64,000 bases of DNA, from the NCBI GenBank assembly GCA_028285755.1, contig JANQOQ010000010.1, positions 1 to 64,000 on the forward strand. Reading direction: 5' to 3'. Position 1 is the stretch's first letter; every line of letters begins with the position of its first letter. The notes under the pieces are model-generated. The model was given only the letters and a program-made list of their open reading frames with translations. It had not been told where the DNA came from and searched no databases. The stretch comes from Puniceicoccaceae bacterium (GTDB lineage Bacteria > Verrucomicrobiota > Verrucomicrobiia > Opitutales > JAFGAQ01). Shown here one piece after another: positions 26,448 to 35,386 of the stretch. A program made the position numbers and the translations under genes.

Positions 26448-27959
26448 ATGAACCCATTTAGCAATAGAATGATGCGTATACATCTGTTACCTTTATTGAT
26501 TACCTTTTTGATCGCGAGCTTCTTAAGTGCAAAAGAGCAGGAGCATCGCAATGTGATTGTATTCCTAGTGGATGACTGGGGATGGACAGATGCTGCCGTC
26601 CTAGGCAGTGATTTATTTGAAACCCCTAATATTGATCGCCTTGCAAATGAAGGTGCGCGCTTTACCGACGCCTATGCGGCTTGCACGGTGTGCTCGCCAA
26701 CCCGTGCGGCTATGATGACGGGTATGTATCCTGCCCGTTTGAATGTGACCGACTGGATCGCCGGTCATACGACCCGGTTTGAAAACACCCCGATGGATGA
26801 GCCGGACTGGACGCAATACCTCGACCACAACCTCACCACGGTAGCTGAAGCGCTCAACGCTGCTGGCTACAAGACCGCAAACATCGGTAAATGGCACCTC
26901 ACACCAAAGGGTGAGCCCGGAGCGATCCGCGTGCGTGAGTACTATCCTGAGCATCACGGGTTTGACATTAATATAGGTGGCAATCAATACGGTGCTCCGG
27001 GTAGTTACTTTTTTCCCGGATGGCATAATACGCGCTGGAATATGCCGATTGGCCGAGAGGGTGATTACCTGACGGATCGACTTACCGATGAAGCCCTAGT
27101 CGTGCTCGAGGCCTGGAAGGATGAGCCTTTCTTTATCTACATGCCCTATTATACAGTGCACACCCCCATTCAGGGTAAGCAGGAGTATACGGATTATTAT
27201 GCTGCCAAGATCAAGGAGGGCATGCGCCATACGAATCCAACCTACGCAGCGATGGTGCAAAGCCTCGACGAGAGCATTGGCCGCATTACCCAGTATCTGG
27301 AAGAAAATGGCTTGATGGATAATACGCTTATTATCCTTACGGGAGACAACGGTGGGTTGGACCCCAACGACAGCGGCAGCATCACCGATAATGCACCCCT
27401 GAGAAATGGAAAAGGTTCGATTTATGAAGGAGGTACCCGTGTGCCCGGTATTGTACATTTGCCCGGTGCGCCTGATGGACTGGTGATTGAAACTCCCATC
27501 ATCACCATGGATTTTTACCCCACAATTCTAAACTGGGCCGGCGTTGAAGGGCACCCCCACCATAATCAGGATGTGGACGGGGTAGATATTTTACCGCTCC
27601 TTCATGGCCAGGATATGCCTGATTATGAGCGGGATTTATTCTGGCATTATCCCCATTACCACACCCAGGGGGCGAGACCTTACACCGCAATTCGATCTGC
27701 TGAGGGCTACAAACTCATCCAATATCATAAGGATGGCACCGAGGAGCTCTACCATTTGCCGACCGATATCGGCGAAAAAGAGGATTTGGTGGATATGCTG
27801 CCTGAGAAGGTCTTTGAGCTTAGACAGCGCATGAATCAGTGGCGGGATGCGATGCAGGCACAGATGGCAATTCCCAATCCGGATTACGACGCCTCTAAGC
27901 CTACTTTACCCCCAGGGTATGCAAGGCGTAATAATCCCACCTTTGATGTAGGAAACTAA
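26448..27959 (+). CDS. secreted S1-family sulfatase
   Basis: 503 residues; ATG codons at 26469 and 26472 are equally possible starts and would tighten the signal peptide (hydrophobic about 11-27). The signature is C-S-P-T-R at C82 (VCSPTRAAMMTG). Metal ligands are D42-D43 (LVDDWGWTDA) and LTGDNGGLDP, and ANIGKWHLTPKGE is the second signature. The C-terminus has HYPHYHTQGARPYTAIRS, close to the block in the sulfatase at 43944. It is the second gene of a two-sulfatase operon and is convergent with a TonB-dependent receptor gene. Confidence 0.9.
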   Translation: MNPFSNRMMRIHLLPLLITFLIASFLSAKEQEHRNVIVFLVDDWGWTDAAVLGSDLFETPNIDRLANEGARFTDAYAACTVCSPTRAAMMTGMYPARLNVTDWIAGHTTRFENTPMDEPDWTQYLDHNLTTVAEALNAAGYKTANIGKWHLTPKGEPGAIRVREYYPEHHGFDINIGGNQYGAPGSYFFPGWHNTRWNMPIGREGDYLTDRLTDEALVVLEAWKDEPFFIYMPYYTVHTPIQGKQEYTDYYAAKIKEGMRHTNPTYAAMVQSLDESIGRITQYLEENGLMDNTLIILTGDNGGLDPNDSGSITDNAPLRNGKGSIYEGGTRVPGIVHLPGAPDGLVIETPIITMDFYPTILNWAGVEGHPHHNQDVDGVDILPLLHGQDMPDYERDLFWHYPHYHTQGARPYTAIRSAEGYKLIQYHKDGTEELYHLPTDIGEKEDLVDMLPEKVFELRQRMNQWRDAMQAQMAIPNPDYDASKPTLPPGYARRNNPTFDVGN

Positions 27960-27993
27960 AAAAGAGAACCGATAAAAGCTAACTTTCGTTTGA

Positions 27994-30900
27994 TTAAAAA
28001 CGGAAGGTGTTAGTGATGAAGAGCGATTGTTCGGGTGGGGTACGAATTACAGCTAAAGTACCATCGGGATTAACGGCTACCGGGATGTCCTCATCATCCC
28101 GGATGGCATTACGGATGTTCAGTTGGATTCGCCAATCAATACGATTTTCAAATATTTGACGTCTGTAAGAGAACCAAAGGTCACCGTTAAAAGTGTCTTC
28201 TCCTAAGAACGGGTTATCAATGTCCGGGATCTGGTTTCCCTGTTCATCAAGCAGGAAAGGGTAGCCGATGGCTGCCTTATCCTGCCATCTCAAAGCTCCT
28301 CCCATTCCAAATCCCTCCAAGGGTCCCTCACTAAAAGTGTAGTTGGTCACCAGATTCGCGCGCCACTTACGTTGTTCCTGAGACAGGCTTCCATCTTGGG
28401 CGAGCTCACCCCGCAGGGATGAAAGTCCGCCATCTCCCTGGATTCTACCGAGAAAATTGGTTTGCTCACCTAATGAGGGTGAATCCCGGACGTTGTCGAG
28501 ACCCGCATCGATGATGTTCTGTTCGAGTTGGAAGGCGACATCTCGGAGTAGGGGAGCAGTATTCAGGCGAACGGTTTCCTGTTTTGCGACATTTAGTGCA
28601 ATAGACCAATTGGGCATGATCGAGCCGACCAGTTCAATTTCCATCCCATCGGATATAAAATCGAAAGTGGATGCGAGCCCCTCGATATTGGTTTGGTCGA
28701 CGATGCCGCTTTCATCGATACTTATGTTTCTCAAAGAGCGCGTGGGCTCGGGTAATAACCCTTCTATGAGACGGAACATCTCCTCATAGCTATTAAGCCC
28801 GATGAGAGGGCCATCGGTATCAGAAAAGGGGATGCCCACGTCCTTTGCTTCCTGCCATCGGTTCAACCAGTTTACAATCCAGTTGGTGACCCCATTCAAG
28901 GAGCCTCCAGCGCCCGTAGAGTTATTCGTGTTTTGGGTTTCATAGATATTGACACGCAGTGATAAACGACGTTCCAAAAGCTCCAGCGTGAAACCGTACT
29001 CAGTGCTTTCACCCACCGGCGGGTCGATGGGGGTGCCGATAATGGATTGGCGTAAACCTGAAGGCAAGAAGCTCTCGGCTTCGTAGTAATGAAAACTCAG
29101 GTCTGCACCCAAGGGGAGATCAAAGAGGTATTTTTCGGGGAAAAATGCAACAATGCTTGTCGTAAAGGTCTCATCACCCTCTTCACTATTGGGATTGTTT
29201 TGCAGTATCAAATTCGCTGGATCAATGTTGCCATCCGGCAGCCGGTCATTCTCAAATCCTCCGTTTAAGCGATCCCCAAATTCAGTTTCATCATCCCGCC
29301 TCCAGGCGAGAATGGTGACGACATGCTCATCCAGGAAATTGCTCTTGAGCGCCCAAGCCTCTGAGTTGAGCTCAGTGCGCTCAACATTCGCGTTTCTCAG
29401 ATTTTCATTTATAAAAAACTCATCCTCCAGGCGTTGTTGCTGGGTATTATCCCAGTATATCACATTGTGTCTCGAACCCACTTCGGGATACGTGAAATTG
29501 ACAACGTCCGTGATGCGAACGTCATTGAAATCTGTCATGCCAGCAACGGAGGGTCCGATGTATGTGAGTGTATTAACATTGCGGCGGAAGTTATCACCCT
29601 GTCCGTTAAAAATAGCATTGCTACTGACATCGATGCTATCGCTGTCCCAAATGAGTGTAGTGGTTCTGTTATCGATATCGGATACGAGTGATTCAAAGAG
29701 TGCAGTCAGTGAATGCCGCCCCAACCATTTGCCGAGCTTTTCGCTAGCTTTATTAAAGTCAAACTGAGCAAAAGCGGTGAGCCGGAGGGTTTCTTGCTCG
29801 AATCTATTTCTATCGGTGTTGAGAATACCTGAACGCACAGCGGGTCGCAGAAAATTCGGATTGGGTAGATCATTCGAAGCGGTTTCTGAAATATCCAGAT
29901 AGATTTCCTTATTGGTTCCGGCATTTAAAGGGGTCCTGAACAAGCGGTCTATGCTCTGGCGATTATAATTGAACTCGATCCCTGCTGAACCATCCAGAAA
30001 AGATTGATCCAGGGTGAACTGTTGAACGTTGAATTGATTGGTCGTGAGATTACTATCCCCTTGTAGCAGGCGATTGTGATAGTCGAATATATCGCGGTTT
30101 TGAATCACGAGACTGGTAAAACCAGGCAGAGGCTGGATGCGATTGCCCGTGAAATAATGATCCTGTCGTTGCCTGCCGCTGGCACCTCTAAAGCGGTTTC
30201 GGCCCATAATGCCTGATAGACCGGCAAAGCTTGTATCTGCGTATCCCGGATCTACCTGGCTGCCGCTTTCGTAGGTGAGCGGTATCTGTATAAAAAATGG
30301 GATACGGGTAGCTGTGGTTCCAAAACCTTCCCTTGTGATCGTATTAATAGAGGCAAAAGGCACAAAGTTAGCCGCTTTGTCCGAACCGGCTGGAATATCG
30401 CTGGGAATCAAGCTATTGGATGTAAGAGTATCGATCGTGATACCGGGCACATTCAGCAAACTGTCGACCAGTGGACCGTATCCATTAAACCAATAACGAA
30501 AACTGTCCGCGGGTGGAATGACATCGGGAAGATTGGCTTCAATATCACCAAATTCAAAGTGTCCCCGGAGCATCATTTTACCCAGGAATTTATTATTTTT
30601 GTTTTCAAACAGTATTGCCTTAAAAGCCGTGTATAATCGCTGATCCCTTTCAAAAGCAGGCTCTTGTTGGAATTGTGTATCATCGTAAAGGCCAGCAACC
30701 CGTACACTCAGCCGCTCATTCAGGATTACCCGGTTGAAGTCGAATGAGCTCCGATGACTACCCCGATTATTGAAGCGGAAGTCGATGCGATTAAAATCGC
30801 GCGCGAGAATCGCCTGCTTGAGGGAGTGATCGATAACCCCACCCGGAACTCCTACTCCAAATAATACCGAATTGGGACCCCGGTTGATCGTTACTCGGGA

Positions 30901-31815
30901 TGTGTTGTATTGGTCGAAAGGGATGGGTGTTCTGAAGAAGTCTCTGGTTAGCTCTGCCCTGGTTAAACCTCTTATTCGCTGCCCATTCTGGGGTTGGCGT
31001 CTTTGATTTTGAGTGTTAAATCGGCTCCCCTCACCGCCACCGGCTGAGTAATTGCCTAACGCACCGCCTACTTCGGTGTTTGCCGTATAAGTAAGCAATG
31101 AAAATACATCGGTAGCCCCAGTATCTTCCAGGAACTGCTCAGTTAAGATAGTAATGGAGGATGCGATTTCACGCACCTCCGTACGGATGCGTGTGCCCGC
31201 CAATGTGCTCTGCGCAGTATAGCCGGCATCTTCGGAAGCATCGATGACGAAAGGGGTGAGTAGAAATACGCTCTTGTCGACGTTATCCCCGTTCGAAAAT
31301 TGATTTCTGGCCATGCTATTGCCCACCAATCGGTCCAGAAAATTGCCGAACAGATTTCGGTTGGTTCGTTTTTCGTTTTCAGAACTCACAGATGAAGTGC
31401 TCGAAGGTTTCAATGGTGATGTGGAACGAACAATCGCAAATGAAACATCTGAATAATCGTTACTTACTCGAATGACCTCGCAGGGGGTGTCAGCTACCAT
31501 CAAGCTTAATGCTTCAAATGCAGTATAGGTACCCTCTATGGAATTGGAATAGAGATCCTCCACAACCTGTTCTTCAAATAATATTTCTACCTCTGCGACG
31601 AAGGAAGCCGCCTTGAGGGTTTCACTCATAAGGCCACGATCAATTGAGAAAAAGTGCAAATGCGCATCATGCTGACCGCTCGTACTTGCATTGCTAAAGG
31701 GACTTAATAAACCGGTACAAGCTGCCATGACGGCAATGCTGATTGGCAATACCGTCTTGTAAAATACACATAGCAGGGGTAGCTGAGTATAGCCTATTAA
31801 TAGGTATACCTTCAT
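27994..31815 (-). CDS. STN-domain TonB-dependent receptor
   Basis: 1273 residues. After a signal segment (about 22-38) comes an STN-like domain (about 50-125: LHFFSIDRGLMSETL, EGTYTAFEALSLMV) that would meet the FecR C-terminus. A polar linker follows (about 130-180). The plug begins after FLLTPFVIDAS, with RTEVREIASSITILTEQFLEDTG, and includes VTINRGPNSVLFGVGVPGG. The 22-strand barrel runs to a terminal FITNTFRF with aromatic last residue, as outer-membrane barrels need. It imports large ligands using TonB energy. Together with the FecR and sigma genes upstream on the same strand it forms a surface-signalling triplet. Unlike its two relatives here, the linker has no hydrophobic second signal peptide. 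Confidence 0.9.
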   Translation of the reverse strand: MKVYLLIGYTQLPLLCVFYKTVLPISIAVMAACTGLLSPFSNASTSGQHDAHLHFFSIDRGLMSETLKAASFVAEVEILFEEQVVEDLYSNSIEGTYTAFEALSLMVADTPCEVIRVSNDYSDVSFAIVRSTSPLKPSSTSSVSSENEKRTNRNLFGNFLDRLVGNSMARNQFSNGDNVDKSVFLLTPFVIDASEDAGYTAQSTLAGTRIRTEVREIASSITILTEQFLEDTGATDVFSLLTYTANTEVGGALGNYSAGGGEGSRFNTQNQRRQPQNGQRIRGLTRAELTRDFFRTPIPFDQYNTSRVTINRGPNSVLFGVGVPGGVIDHSLKQAILARDFNRIDFRFNNRGSHRSSFDFNRVILNERLSVRVAGLYDDTQFQQEPAFERDQRLYTAFKAILFENKNNKFLGKMMLRGHFEFGDIEANLPDVIPPADSFRYWFNGYGPLVDSLLNVPGITIDTLTSNSLIPSDIPAGSDKAANFVPFASINTITREGFGTTATRIPFFIQIPLTYESGSQVDPGYADTSFAGLSGIMGRNRFRGASGRQRQDHYFTGNRIQPLPGFTSLVIQNRDIFDYHNRLLQGDSNLTTNQFNVQQFTLDQSFLDGSAGIEFNYNRQSIDRLFRTPLNAGTNKEIYLDISETASNDLPNPNFLRPAVRSGILNTDRNRFEQETLRLTAFAQFDFNKASEKLGKWLGRHSLTALFESLVSDIDNRTTTLIWDSDSIDVSSNAIFNGQGDNFRRNVNTLTYIGPSVAGMTDFNDVRITDVVNFTYPEVGSRHNVIYWDNTQQQRLEDEFFINENLRNANVERTELNSEAWALKSNFLDEHVVTILAWRRDDETEFGDRLNGGFENDRLPDGNIDPANLILQNNPNSEEGDETFTTSIVAFFPEKYLFDLPLGADLSFHYYEAESFLPSGLRQSIIGTPIDPPVGESTEYGFTLELLERRLSLRVNIYETQNTNNSTGAGGSLNGVTNWIVNWLNRWQEAKDVGIPFSDTDGPLIGLNSYEEMFRLIEGLLPEPTRSLRNISIDESGIVDQTNIEGLASTFDFISDGMEIELVGSIMPNWSIALNVAKQETVRLNTAPLLRDVAFQLEQNIIDAGLDNVRDSPSLGEQTNFLGRIQGDGGLSSLRGELAQDGSLSQEQRKWRANLVTNYTFSEGPLEGFGMGGALRWQDKAAIGYPFLLDEQGNQIPDIDNPFLGEDTFNGDLWFSYRRQIFENRIDWRIQLNIRNAIRDDEDIPVAVNPDGTLAVIRTPPEQSLFITNTFRF

Positions 31816-31834
31816 GTTACATTTGAATACCTAT
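31800..31834 (-). promoter_or_regulatory. inverted repeat spanning the TBDT start codon
   Basis: ATAGGTAT (31800-31807) and ATACCTAT (31827-31834) are perfect 8-base arms; the ATG of the receptor (31815-31813) lies in the 19-base loop. In RNA this would present or mask the start codon. Similar repeats occur at the starts of the two other STN receptors. Confidence 0.4.
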
Positions 31835-31977
31835 CATTAAATCGATTAATGCGTAAAGTTAAAGAGGTTAATGCAAAAAAGTGTAATATGAAGAGATATG
31901 GGTAGGGCAAATAAGCTTGGCCTGAGTAATGGTGCTGCTTAAGCACTACTGCAATCTCACTAGTTACTGCTAAGGTG

Positions 31978-33042
31978 TCACTCTATACTTTCGAAGAGAA
32001 GTATCTTTGAGTCCCCCTGATACACTACATTGATACCCATTGCTACATCCAGCAATTGAATAAATCCCTGTAGATTATTGGGCCTTAAAGTTGCCGTAAT
32101 GCTACGCGCTCCAATCGTTTCATCCATGATGATGATTTGTGTGTGATTGCGGCGATTGTAGGCAAGTATCACTTCGGACAATGGGGTATTTGTAAATTCC
32201 AAGACTTCGCTTTTCCAGGAGAGCCGTGAGTTGAGCTCGGCCTCCTCGAGTGATAGTATTTCCAGGGGTTCAGCTTCCAGAGTATTTACGATAGAGCGCT
32301 GGCCGGCGCTCAGTTCAATCGCAAGTTGCGGATTCTCTGCCTGATCTGTGATGAGTTCATTGTCGTAGTTTTCACGCGCATCCAGCCATACACGGCCCTC
32401 GGTTACAAATACTTCCACATTATCCTGAGAAATGCTGACATTAAATGCGGTACCAAGAGCTTTAATTTGGGTATCTCCGGCTCGTACAACAAAGGGTCGT
32501 TTGCTGTCCTTTTTAACAGTGAAGTGTGCTTCGCCAGAGTAAAGTGCGATCAAACGTGCGCTATTGGTAAAGTTTACAGATGCCTGCGCACCCCGGTTGA
32601 GCTCAACGATAGAGCCATCGCTCAATAAATTGCGCTGATAAGCGAGAGCAACCTCTCCCTCTGCAAGCATCGTAGGAGTATGCTCACCCTTATTATCCTG
32701 ATAAATCCAAAGACTGAGCGAAAAAATGAGCATGGCAGCTGCGGCGAGCCATGGTTTCAGCAGATTACCGCGTTGGATCGCTTTCACCGGTTTTGCAAGT
32801 AGATCCGGGTTGGGTTCCGAGCTATGCGTCGGCTTCCATTGCTCCATAAGATCGAGTTCCTTCCAAACATCGAGCCGGTGCTCAAAGTACTCTCCATGCC
32901 TGGGATCTTCTGCCAACCATTCAAAGAATTCCTCCGTTTGCTCCGAGCTTAGCCCGCAATCATGCCGGGTCACCCATTCTGCTGCTTCCCTTTTGATTTC
33001 AGCAATGGTTTTCTCCCCTGTATATTCCCCTTTTTCGTTCAT
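31978..33042 (-). CDS. FecR-like anti-sigma/sensor protein
   Basis: 354 residues. The N-terminal cytoplasmic FecR_N/DUF4880 part (about 15-70: AAEWVTRHDCGLSSEQ, FFEWLAEDPRHGEYF) should bind the sigma factor. One transmembrane helix is at about 97-113 (WLAAAAMLIFSLSLW). The periplasmic FecR domain (about 130-240) has GSIVELNRGAQASVNF, GEAHFTVKKDSKRPFVV and ALGTAFNVSISQDNVEVFVTEG. The C-terminal part (about 290-350) is STN-like and would receive the signal from the receptor. Its start overlaps the sigma gene stop (ATGA), and the receptor gene follows downstream. Confidence 0.9.
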   Translation of the reverse strand: MNEKGEYTGEKTIAEIKREAAEWVTRHDCGLSSEQTEEFFEWLAEDPRHGEYFEHRLDVWKELDLMEQWKPTHSSEPNPDLLAKPVKAIQRGNLLKPWLAAAAMLIFSLSLWIYQDNKGEHTPTMLAEGEVALAYQRNLLSDGSIVELNRGAQASVNFTNSARLIALYSGEAHFTVKKDSKRPFVVRAGDTQIKALGTAFNVSISQDNVEVFVTEGRVWLDARENYDNELITDQAENPQLAIELSAGQRSIVNTLEAEPLEILSLEEAELNSRLSWKSEVLEFTNTPLSEVILAYNRRNHTQIIIMDETIGARSITATLRPNNLQGFIQLLDVAMGINVVYQGDSKILLFESIE

Positions 33043-33575
33043 GATTGATTTTCCGATTTATAGCGCTCTACGTATTCTGCACATTTATTCAATCCTAATG
33101 CAGTCTGCGCATAAACGGTATGAATGGACAGGCCGAGCTTTTTGGCGATTTCCTGTTGAGACATACCGTATACTTTTCGAAGTGTAAATATCTGGCGACA
33201 GCGTTCCGGCAGGGATTGAATGGCATTGGTAAGCAATTCTATCTCCTGATTGCGGGTTATGGCTTCAAACGCGGTCATACTGTTGTCTATGACATCTGAC
33301 TCATCCATTTCCACTACAACATTCTCGCATCTTACCTTCGAATGTCGCAGTGCGTTAATCGTCAGGTTGCGTGCGGTTGCGTAAAGGAAGGATTTGGGGG
33401 ATCTGATTTCGTGCTGATTATAAGCTTTGAGCACTTTAAAATAAGCTTCCTGGATAATATCATCAATATCACGAACATTAGGGAAGCGATGGAGCAGCCA
33501 AGATCTTAATTTGGCCTCATGGGGGAGCAATTGCTCTTGGAACCAAAGGTCCTCTTCGGTTTGTTTCTGGGGCAT
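33039..33575 (-). CDS. ECF sigma factor, FecI type
   Basis: 178 residues from the ATG at 33575; an in-frame upstream start at 33608 adds 11 residues absent from the paralogs. Region 2 shows FPNVRDIDDIIQEAYFKVLKAY and PKSFLYATARNLTINALRHSK. Region 4 shows LPERCRQIFTLRKVYGMSQQEIAKKLGLS. It should direct RNA polymerase to the receptor promoter when released by the FecR partner. It is the first gene of a minus-strand triplet and is divergent from a second FecI-type gene only 139 bases away. Confidence 0.9.
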   Translation of the reverse strand: MPQKQTEEDLWFQEQLLPHEAKLRSWLLHRFPNVRDIDDIIQEAYFKVLKAYNQHEIRSPKSFLYATARNLTINALRHSKVRCENVVVEMDESDVIDNSMTAFEAITRNQEIELLTNAIQSLPERCRQIFTLRKVYGMSQQEIAKKLGLSIHTVYAQTALGLNKCAEYVERYKSENQS

Positions 33576-33659
33576 AATGGGATATAACCTATATTGACCC
33601 CCAAACACTAATTGTAAAGACCGAAAAGCTATTCATCGATGGGCCTGTAAACTTAAAGA

Positions 33660-33689
33660 TTGTCAAAGATTAAACGCAATTTGTATACT
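33660..33689 (+). promoter_or_regulatory. sigma-70-type promoter for the plus-strand sigma gene
   Basis: TTGTCA (33660-33665) and TATACT (33684-33689) match the -35 and -10 consensus at 5 of 6 each, with an 18-base spacer. Transcription would start about 20 bases before the ATG at 33715. Housekeeping expression of the sigma gene is implied. Confidence 0.6.
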
Positions 33690-33714
33690 TATGTCTAAGT
33701 GTTAACCCGATATT

Positions 33715-34263
33715 ATGCCTGAATTTAACCGACTCGAATGGTTTCAGAAGGAGGTCCAACCCCATGAACCTCTGTTGCGATCTTATTTGATCAAAAAATT
33801 CCCTACATTGGATGACGTGGATGATGTGATTCAGGAGGCTTATGCCCGGCTTTTTAAAAGTTGTCAGGAGTCTGAGATACGTCAGCCGAAAGCATTTCTT
33901 TTCTCAATATCGCGCAATTTAGTCTATGATAAGTTTCGGCGCAGTAATATCGTACAGTTTGAAAGTTTAGCCAGTTTTTCGGAATCATTCGTCTCAGATA
34001 GTAGGTCTGATGTAAGCGAATCGGTTAGCAGGCGGGATGAGGTTAATTTAATTATGGAGGCGGTACAATCATTACCCAAACGGTGTCGGCAGATTATGAC
34101 TCTGCGCGTGATTTATGGGCTTTCGTATAAGGAGATTGCCGCAAAAATGGAAATTTCGAATCACACGGTAAAGGCGCAAATATCCCGGGGGATCAGAAAA
34201 GTCAGTAAATACCTCGCAAAGCATGAAGTTACCGCAGAGACGCTTAAACATTTCGGAGGCTAA
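33715..34263 (+). CDS. ECF sigma factor, FecI type
   Basis: 182 residues. Region 2: FPTLDDVDDVIQEAYARLFKSC, then PKAFLFSISRNLVYDKFRRSN. Region 4: LPKRCRQIMTLRVIYGLSYKEIAAKMEISNHTVKAQI. It is a paralog of the divergent sigma factor at 33039. It has a good sigma-70-type promoter upstream and is followed 9 bases later by its FecR partner and then a receptor, a standard surface-signalling triplet. The two divergent promoters share a 139-base gap. Confidence 0.9.
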   Translation: MPEFNRLEWFQKEVQPHEPLLRSYLIKKFPTLDDVDDVIQEAYARLFKSCQESEIRQPKAFLFSISRNLVYDKFRRSNIVQFESLASFSESFVSDSRSDVSESVSRRDEVNLIMEAVQSLPKRCRQIMTLRVIYGLSYKEIAAKMEISNHTVKAQISRGIRKVSKYLAKHEVTAETLKHFGG

Positions 34264-34272
34264 GGGGGAGTA

Positions 34273-35307
34273 ATGATTTTTAAAGAACAGCGCATACGCA
34301 AAAAGGCGGGTGAGTGGCTTGTTGAGAAAGATGATGGTTTGAGCGAAGAACAAGAGCTGGAATTAAATCAATGGCTTCAGGCAGATGAGAGACATGCGCG
34401 CATATATGCTGAACTTGAGGAGTCCTGGATTCGCATGCATCAACTCAGACGGGCAATCGCACTCGCTGATGCTGAGCCTGATGCTGATGTGCTTATGGGT
34501 GAGCCTGTCATGCATAAACAGCCCATGAAGCGTGTTTTTGTTAAGTATGGCTCTTTCGCGGCTGCACTGCTGATTGGATTTGTATTCATAATCTGGCAAG
34601 TTTCCGAGCCATCTGTTGTATATCAACAAGAGACTCACATAACCGGCTTCAATGACTTTAAGCGAATAATCTTGCCGGATGAAACGATTCTGGAGCTGAA
34701 TCAAAATACCGAAGCACTCGTATATTACGATGAAGCGGTGAGACGTGTTTTACTGACGCGCGGTGAGGCTCATTTTCAGGTGATTAAGGATTTTGAGAGG
34801 CCCTTTTTAGTAGATGTGGGAGAAGTCAATGTGGTCGCCCTGGGTACAGCATTTAATGTGAAGTATGTAGATGATTATGTTGAGGTTTTGGTAACGGAAG
34901 GAAAGGTTGCGGTGACACAGAATCAGGATATGGGCCAAGCCGAAATGCCTGAAGCGATCGATGGACCTCATTTAACTGCAGGTGATCAGGCAATCATTGG
35001 TATGGATGAGTCAGTGGATGCTCTGGAGCTAAAGCGGTTAAACAGTGCGGAGTATGAACAGGTTCTGGCGTGGAAAGGTCCCCGGTTTTTCTTTGAAAAT
35101 ACACCCTTGTATGAAGCCATTGCGGAATTTAATCACCACAATGAACTGAAGATTATCATTGAAGATGAGGAAATCCGCAATCTTAGCATCGGAGGTAGTT
35201 TTCTGCTCGAAGATGTGGAAGCTTTTATTCGCCTGCTTTCTACAGACAGTGAAATAAGTATTTATCGAAAAGATGCTTCTACCATTTATTTGAGGAAGAC
35301 TGAATAA
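34273..35307 (+). CDS. FecR-like anti-sigma/sensor protein
   Basis: 344 residues with a clear ribosome binding site (GGGGGAG, 4 bases before ATG). The N-terminal domain (7-60) has AGEWLVEKDDGLSEEQ and LNQWLQADERHARIY. One transmembrane helix lies at about 94-111 (FAAALLIGFVFIIW). The FecR domain (about 120-220) has ETILELNQNTEALVYY, GEAHFQVIKDFERPFLV and ALGTAFNVKYVDDYVEVLVTEG. The C-terminal region (about 270-340) has LYEAIAEFNHHNELKIII and VEAFIRLLSTDSEISIY, an STN-like ending. It should hold the adjacent sigma factor until the receptor at 35387 signals. Confidence 0.9.
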   Translation: MIFKEQRIRKKAGEWLVEKDDGLSEEQELELNQWLQADERHARIYAELEESWIRMHQLRRAIALADAEPDADVLMGEPVMHKQPMKRVFVKYGSFAAALLIGFVFIIWQVSEPSVVYQQETHITGFNDFKRIILPDETILELNQNTEALVYYDEAVRRVLLTRGEAHFQVIKDFERPFLVDVGEVNVVALGTAFNVKYVDDYVEVLVTEGKVAVTQNQDMGQAEMPEAIDGPHLTAGDQAIIGMDESVDALELKRLNSAEYEQVLAWKGPRFFFENTPLYEAIAEFNHHNELKIIIEDEEIRNLSIGGSFLLEDVEAFIRLLSTDSEISIYRKDASTIYLRKTE

Positions 35308-35359
35308 TGGTAATTGTATAATTTTGTAACCCCAAACTATTTAGTAGATCGTCTTCATC

Positions 35360-35384
35360 GGGTATCTGACGCTGTTGAATACCC
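35360..35384 (+). promoter_or_regulatory. inverted repeat directly before a TBDT start
   Basis: GGGTAT (35360-35365) and ATACCC (35379-35384) are perfect arms around 13 bases and end 2 bases before the ATG at 35387. The in-frame TTG at 35375 lies in the loop. The GGTAT/ATACC core is the same as in the repeat at 31800-31834. Confidence 0.35.
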
Positions 35385-35386
35385 TA

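Noticed and set aside
29153-29767. 204-codon plus-strand frame inside the STN receptor gene
   Set aside because: Serine- and leucine-rich shadow of the receptor coding strand, without start signal or domain.
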